Assembly: GCF_014650595.1 (NCBI RefSeq)
Contig: NZ_BMVG01000013.1
Span: 143,310 to 207,309, forward strand
Origin: Streptomyces alanosinicus
GTDB taxonomy: Bacteria; Actinomycetota; Actinomycetes; Streptomycetales; Streptomycetaceae
Length of the DNA: 64,000 nt
Reading direction: 5' to 3'
Below are positions 61,667 through 64,000 of this stretch, piece by piece. Position 1 is the stretch's first letter. Each line of letters starts with the position of its first letter. Both the position numbers and the translations under genes were made by a program. Below the pieces are notes generated by a model. That model worked only from the letters and a program-made list of their open reading frames with translations. It was not told the origin of the DNA and searched no databases.

Positions 61667-62338
61667 ATGCACTACCTGGTCGTCGACGACGAGATCCGCC
61701 TCACCGACCTCGTCGTCCGCTACCTCACCGAGTCCGGACACACCGCCGAGGGCCGCTACGACGGTCCCTCCGGCCTGGCCGCCGCCCGGGACCCCCGCCT
61801 GGACGGGATCGTCCTGGACGTGATGCTGCCCGGCACGGACGGCGTCGAGGTGTGCCGCACGCTGCGCGGTGAGGGCATCGACGTGCCCGTGATCCTGCTC
61901 ACCGCGCGCGGCGCGATCAGCGAACGGGTCGCGGGGCTGGACGCCGGCGCCGACGACTACGTGGTCAAGCCGTTCGCGCTGGAGGAACTGCTGGCCCGGC
62001 TGCGGGCGATATCCCGGCGCCGCCCCGACTGCTCCGGCCGCCTCGAGGTCGGCGACCTCGTCCTCGACCCCGCGCAGCAGCGCGCCTGGCGGGCGGACAC
62101 CGAACTCGGCCTGTCCCGGCGGGAGTTCGCGGTCCTGCGGGTGCTGATGGAGCACGCGGGCCGGGTGGTGACCCGGCTGCAGCTGCTCGACGAGGTCTGG
62201 GACGGCGAGACCGACCTGCGCAGCAACGCCATAGACGTGCACGTCTCCAAGGTGCGCGCGAAGGTCGACCGCGCCTTCGACCGTACGACGATCACGACCC
62301 TGCGCGGACGCGGCTACCGGCTGGAGACCACCCCGTGA
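61667..62338 (+). CDS. OmpR-family response regulator
   Basis: A 223-aa two-domain regulator. The receiver domain has the acidic pair DDE near the N-terminus, phospho-acceptor Asp51 in IVLDVMLPG and Lys of VVKPF; the C-terminal winged helix includes LSRREFAVLRVLMEHAGRVV and RGRGYRLE. GTGA overlap with the kinase gene. Divergent from the VTC operon, which it may control. Confidence 0.93.
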   Translation: MHYLVVDDEIRLTDLVVRYLTESGHTAEGRYDGPSGLAAARDPRLDGIVLDVMLPGTDGVEVCRTLRGEGIDVPVILLTARGAISERVAGLDAGADDYVVKPFALEELLARLRAISRRRPDCSGRLEVGDLVLDPAQQRAWRADTELGLSRREFAVLRVLMEHAGRVVTRLQLLDEVWDGETDLRSNAIDVHVSKVRAKVDRAFDRTTITTLRGRGYRLETTP

Positions 62339-63729
62339 CCCTGCCGGGCGGGCCCATGCCCCTGGCCGGCGGGCCCCGGGCCTGGTTCGGGCGGCTGCCC
62401 GTCGTCACGCGGCTCGTGCTGGCTGTCGCCGTCACCATGTCCCTCGTGCTGACCGGCACGGCCTGGCTGGTCTACTGGCGCGTCCAGACCGCCCTCGACC
62501 AGCAGCTCCACGACGACCTCGCCGCCTACCGGCACAGCCTCGAACGCTCCCTGCACACCGGCACCGCGCTGCCGCCGGGCCCCAGCGGCAGCCTCTACCA
62601 GATCCTCGACCCCCACGGCCGGGACCTCGCCGCCAGCGCCGCCGTCGGCCACCGGCCCCTGCTCACCCCCGCCGAACTCGACGCGGCCGTCCGAGGGCGC
62701 CTGGTGCGCCGCGACGTCGGCTCCCTGCTGCCGATCACCCCGGACACGCTGCGTCTGCAGGCCGAACGCGTCACGACCGGCAAGACGACCCGCGTCGTCG
62801 TCGCCGCCGTCCGGCGCGGGCACCGCGACGAGGCGCTGCGCGAACTCCTCGCCCAGCTCGCCCTGGCCTCCGGACTGGCCCTGATCGCCGCCTCGTACGT
62901 CGGCTACCGCACGGCCCGCGCCGCGCTGCGTCCCGTCGAGCGCTACCGCACGGCGGCGGCGACGCTCGCCGACGGCGCGCAGCACCTGCGCCTCGATGTG
63001 CCCGCCGACCGCGACGACGAGATCACCCGCCTCGGCCACACCCTCAACCGCATGCTGGACCGCCTCGCGGCGGCCGCCGCCCGCGAGCGCCGGTTCGTCG
63101 CCGACGCCAGCCACGAGCTGCGCACCCCGCTCGCCCTGCTGCGGGCCGAGGTCGACGTCGCACTGCACCGCCCCCGCCCGGCCGAGGAGCTCAACCAGAC
63201 GCTGCGCTCGGTGGACGCCGAGGTGCAGCGCCTCATCGACCTCTCCAACGCCCTGCTGGACCTGGAGGAACTCGGCAGCACCGACCATCTGACCCGGGCA
63301 CCCGTACGACTGGCCGACCTGGTGAAGACCGCCGTGGCCCCGCATCTGCCCGGCGCCGAACGGTCCGGGCGCGCCCTGACCGCCGACGCGGCGGACGCCA
63401 CCGTCGACGTCGACACCCGCTGGCTGGTCCCCGCCATCGGCAACCTCGTCGGCAACGCGCTGCGCCACGGGCGCGGGGCCGTCCGTCTGACGGCCACGGT
63501 CGAGGAGGGCAGGCTGCGGCTGAGCGTCGCGGACGAGGGGCCGGGTTTTCCGCCCGGGTTCCTTCCCCGGGCGTTCGACCGTTTCGCCCGGGCGGAGGCC
63601 AGCCGCACGAGCGAGGGGTCCGGCTTGGGGCTCGCGTTCGTGCAGGCGGTGGCTACGGCTCATGGAGGCAGCGCGCGTGCGGAGAACGCGGGGGGCGGGG
63701 CTACGGTCACTGTCGATCTGCCCGTTTGA
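62335..63729 (+). CDS. Sensor histidine kinase
   Basis: A 464-aa transmembrane kinase. Two membrane helices (about 22-46 and 168-190) flank a roughly 120-residue extracytoplasmic sensor; HAMP follows. The phospho-acceptor is His260 in DASHELRTPLALL, the N box is GNLVGNALRHG, G1 is DEGPGFPPGF and G2 is GSGLGLAFV. Cognate partner of the upstream response regulator (4-bp overlap). Confidence 0.93.
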   Translation: MTLPGGPMPLAGGPRAWFGRLPVVTRLVLAVAVTMSLVLTGTAWLVYWRVQTALDQQLHDDLAAYRHSLERSLHTGTALPPGPSGSLYQILDPHGRDLAASAAVGHRPLLTPAELDAAVRGRLVRRDVGSLLPITPDTLRLQAERVTTGKTTRVVVAAVRRGHRDEALRELLAQLALASGLALIAASYVGYRTARAALRPVERYRTAAATLADGAQHLRLDVPADRDDEITRLGHTLNRMLDRLAAAAARERRFVADASHELRTPLALLRAEVDVALHRPRPAEELNQTLRSVDAEVQRLIDLSNALLDLEELGSTDHLTRAPVRLADLVKTAVAPHLPGAERSGRALTADAADATVDVDTRWLVPAIGNLVGNALRHGRGAVRLTATVEEGRLRLSVADEGPGFPPGFLPRAFDRFARAEASRTSEGSGLGLAFVQAVATAHGGSARAENAGGGATVTVDLPV

Positions 63730-63814
63730 CCACCCGCGCTGCGTCGCGGGCGGCCGGACCCGGTCAGCGGGGTGCGCTCTGCGGTCTGCGGCGCTCGTGC
63801 GCCCGCGGGTGTGA

Positions 63815-63861
63815 CCCGGGCGGGTCGGTCGGCGAGGGAAGGATGGGCCGACCCGCCCGGG
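63815..63861. terminator. Bidirectional terminator hairpin
   Basis: A perfect 14-bp GC inverted repeat (63815-63828 with 63848-63861) lies between the kinase gene and the convergent gene at the window's right edge. Confidence 0.8.
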
Positions 63862-63897
63862 GGTCTCAAGGGGCTACGGCCCAAAGGCCACCCGGAG

Positions 63898-64000
63898 TCA
63901 GAGGCCCACGTCGCGGCTGCGGATGTCCTCCAGGGACTCGCGGCGGACCAGCAGGCGGGCGAGGCCGTCGCGTACGGCGACCACGGGCGGGCGGCCGACC
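63898..64000 (-). CDS. Partial gene, C-terminal end only
   Basis: The last 33 codons of a minus-strand gene are visible, ending RRESLEDIRSRDVGL. I cannot identify the family from this much; the rest lies beyond the window. Confidence 0.55.
   Translation of the reverse strand, partial: VGRPPVVAVRDGLARLLVRRESLEDIRSRDVGL

Noticed and set aside
1..64000. CRISPR arrays, rRNA genes, intact insertion sequences
   Set aside because: No regularly spaced repeats with unique spacers, no rRNA sequence and no transposase with terminal repeats were seen.

Overview
This is a GC-rich actinobacterial chromosome segment, almost certainly Streptomyces. GTG/TTG starts, 4-bp ATGA/GTGA overlaps and very high third-position GC are everywhere. 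The first 14.5 kb follows a conserved Streptomyces core order: crp, tandem ArsA-like ATPases, wblA and a class A penicillin-binding protein, an order I recognise from the S. coelicolor SCO3571-SCO3580 region.

Layout. (1) 0.1-14.6 kb, core: Crp, a secreted alpha/beta-hydrolase, an ECF41 sigma factor, MBL hydrolase/NUDIX, RidA/DUF4177, two ArsA ATPases, WblA, the PBP, YqeY, a metallophosphoesterase and a Pr6Pr membrane protein. (2) 14.6-24.1 kb, defence island: tRNA-Pro(CGG), a tyrosine-recombinase relic, a complete four-gene Wadjet type II operon (jetABCD, all start/stop overlaps) and a second, different recombinase relic. (3) 24.2-35.8 kb, an orphan biosynthetic-type cluster: a possible CYTH-like protein, an HprK-like kinase, a tRNA-Cys(GCA) gene, an MccF-type S66 peptidase, a BioF2/GNAT-type acyltransferase, a SAM methyltransferase, a second full-length cysteinyl-tRNA synthetase, a fold-III PLP enzyme, an Mrp-type ATPase with CxxC, an APH-type kinase, a thymidylate-kinase homologue and a truncated AsnRS/AspRS-like ligase. 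(4) 35.9-57.6 kb, a Gram-positive (Tcp-like) type IV secretion locus: NlpC/P60 hydrolase, VirB4-type ATPase, VirB6/TrbL-like, TcpE-like, TcpC-like and VirB2-like proteins, lipoproteins and a MinD-like ATPase. No relaxase or VirD4/FtsK coupling protein is visible. A repeated 10-bp element, GTATAGACAC, recurs in its promoter regions. The left end carries a decayed duplicate of its divergent membrane-protein/NlpC module and a broken NB-ARC/TPR gene. (5) 57.8-59.2 kb, two pseudogenes: an alkylsulfatase fragment and a multiply frameshifted PucR-type regulator. (6) 59.2-63.7 kb, a phosphate/polyphosphate-type module (PAP2, VTC-domain polymerase, DUF4956) divergent from an OmpR/HisKA two-component system. 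The window ends in the 3' end of an unidentified minus-strand gene.

How the parts may work together. The Wadjet operon is expected to cleave invading circular DNA. The orphan cluster combines a dedicated CysRS, a tRNA-Cys gene and an acyltransferase of the GNAT/Fem type, so its chemistry may draw on Cys-tRNA; an MccF-like peptidase would fit self-immunity. The T4SS-like locus looks like a co-regulated envelope-spanning machine under one unknown regulator that reads the GTATAGACAC element.
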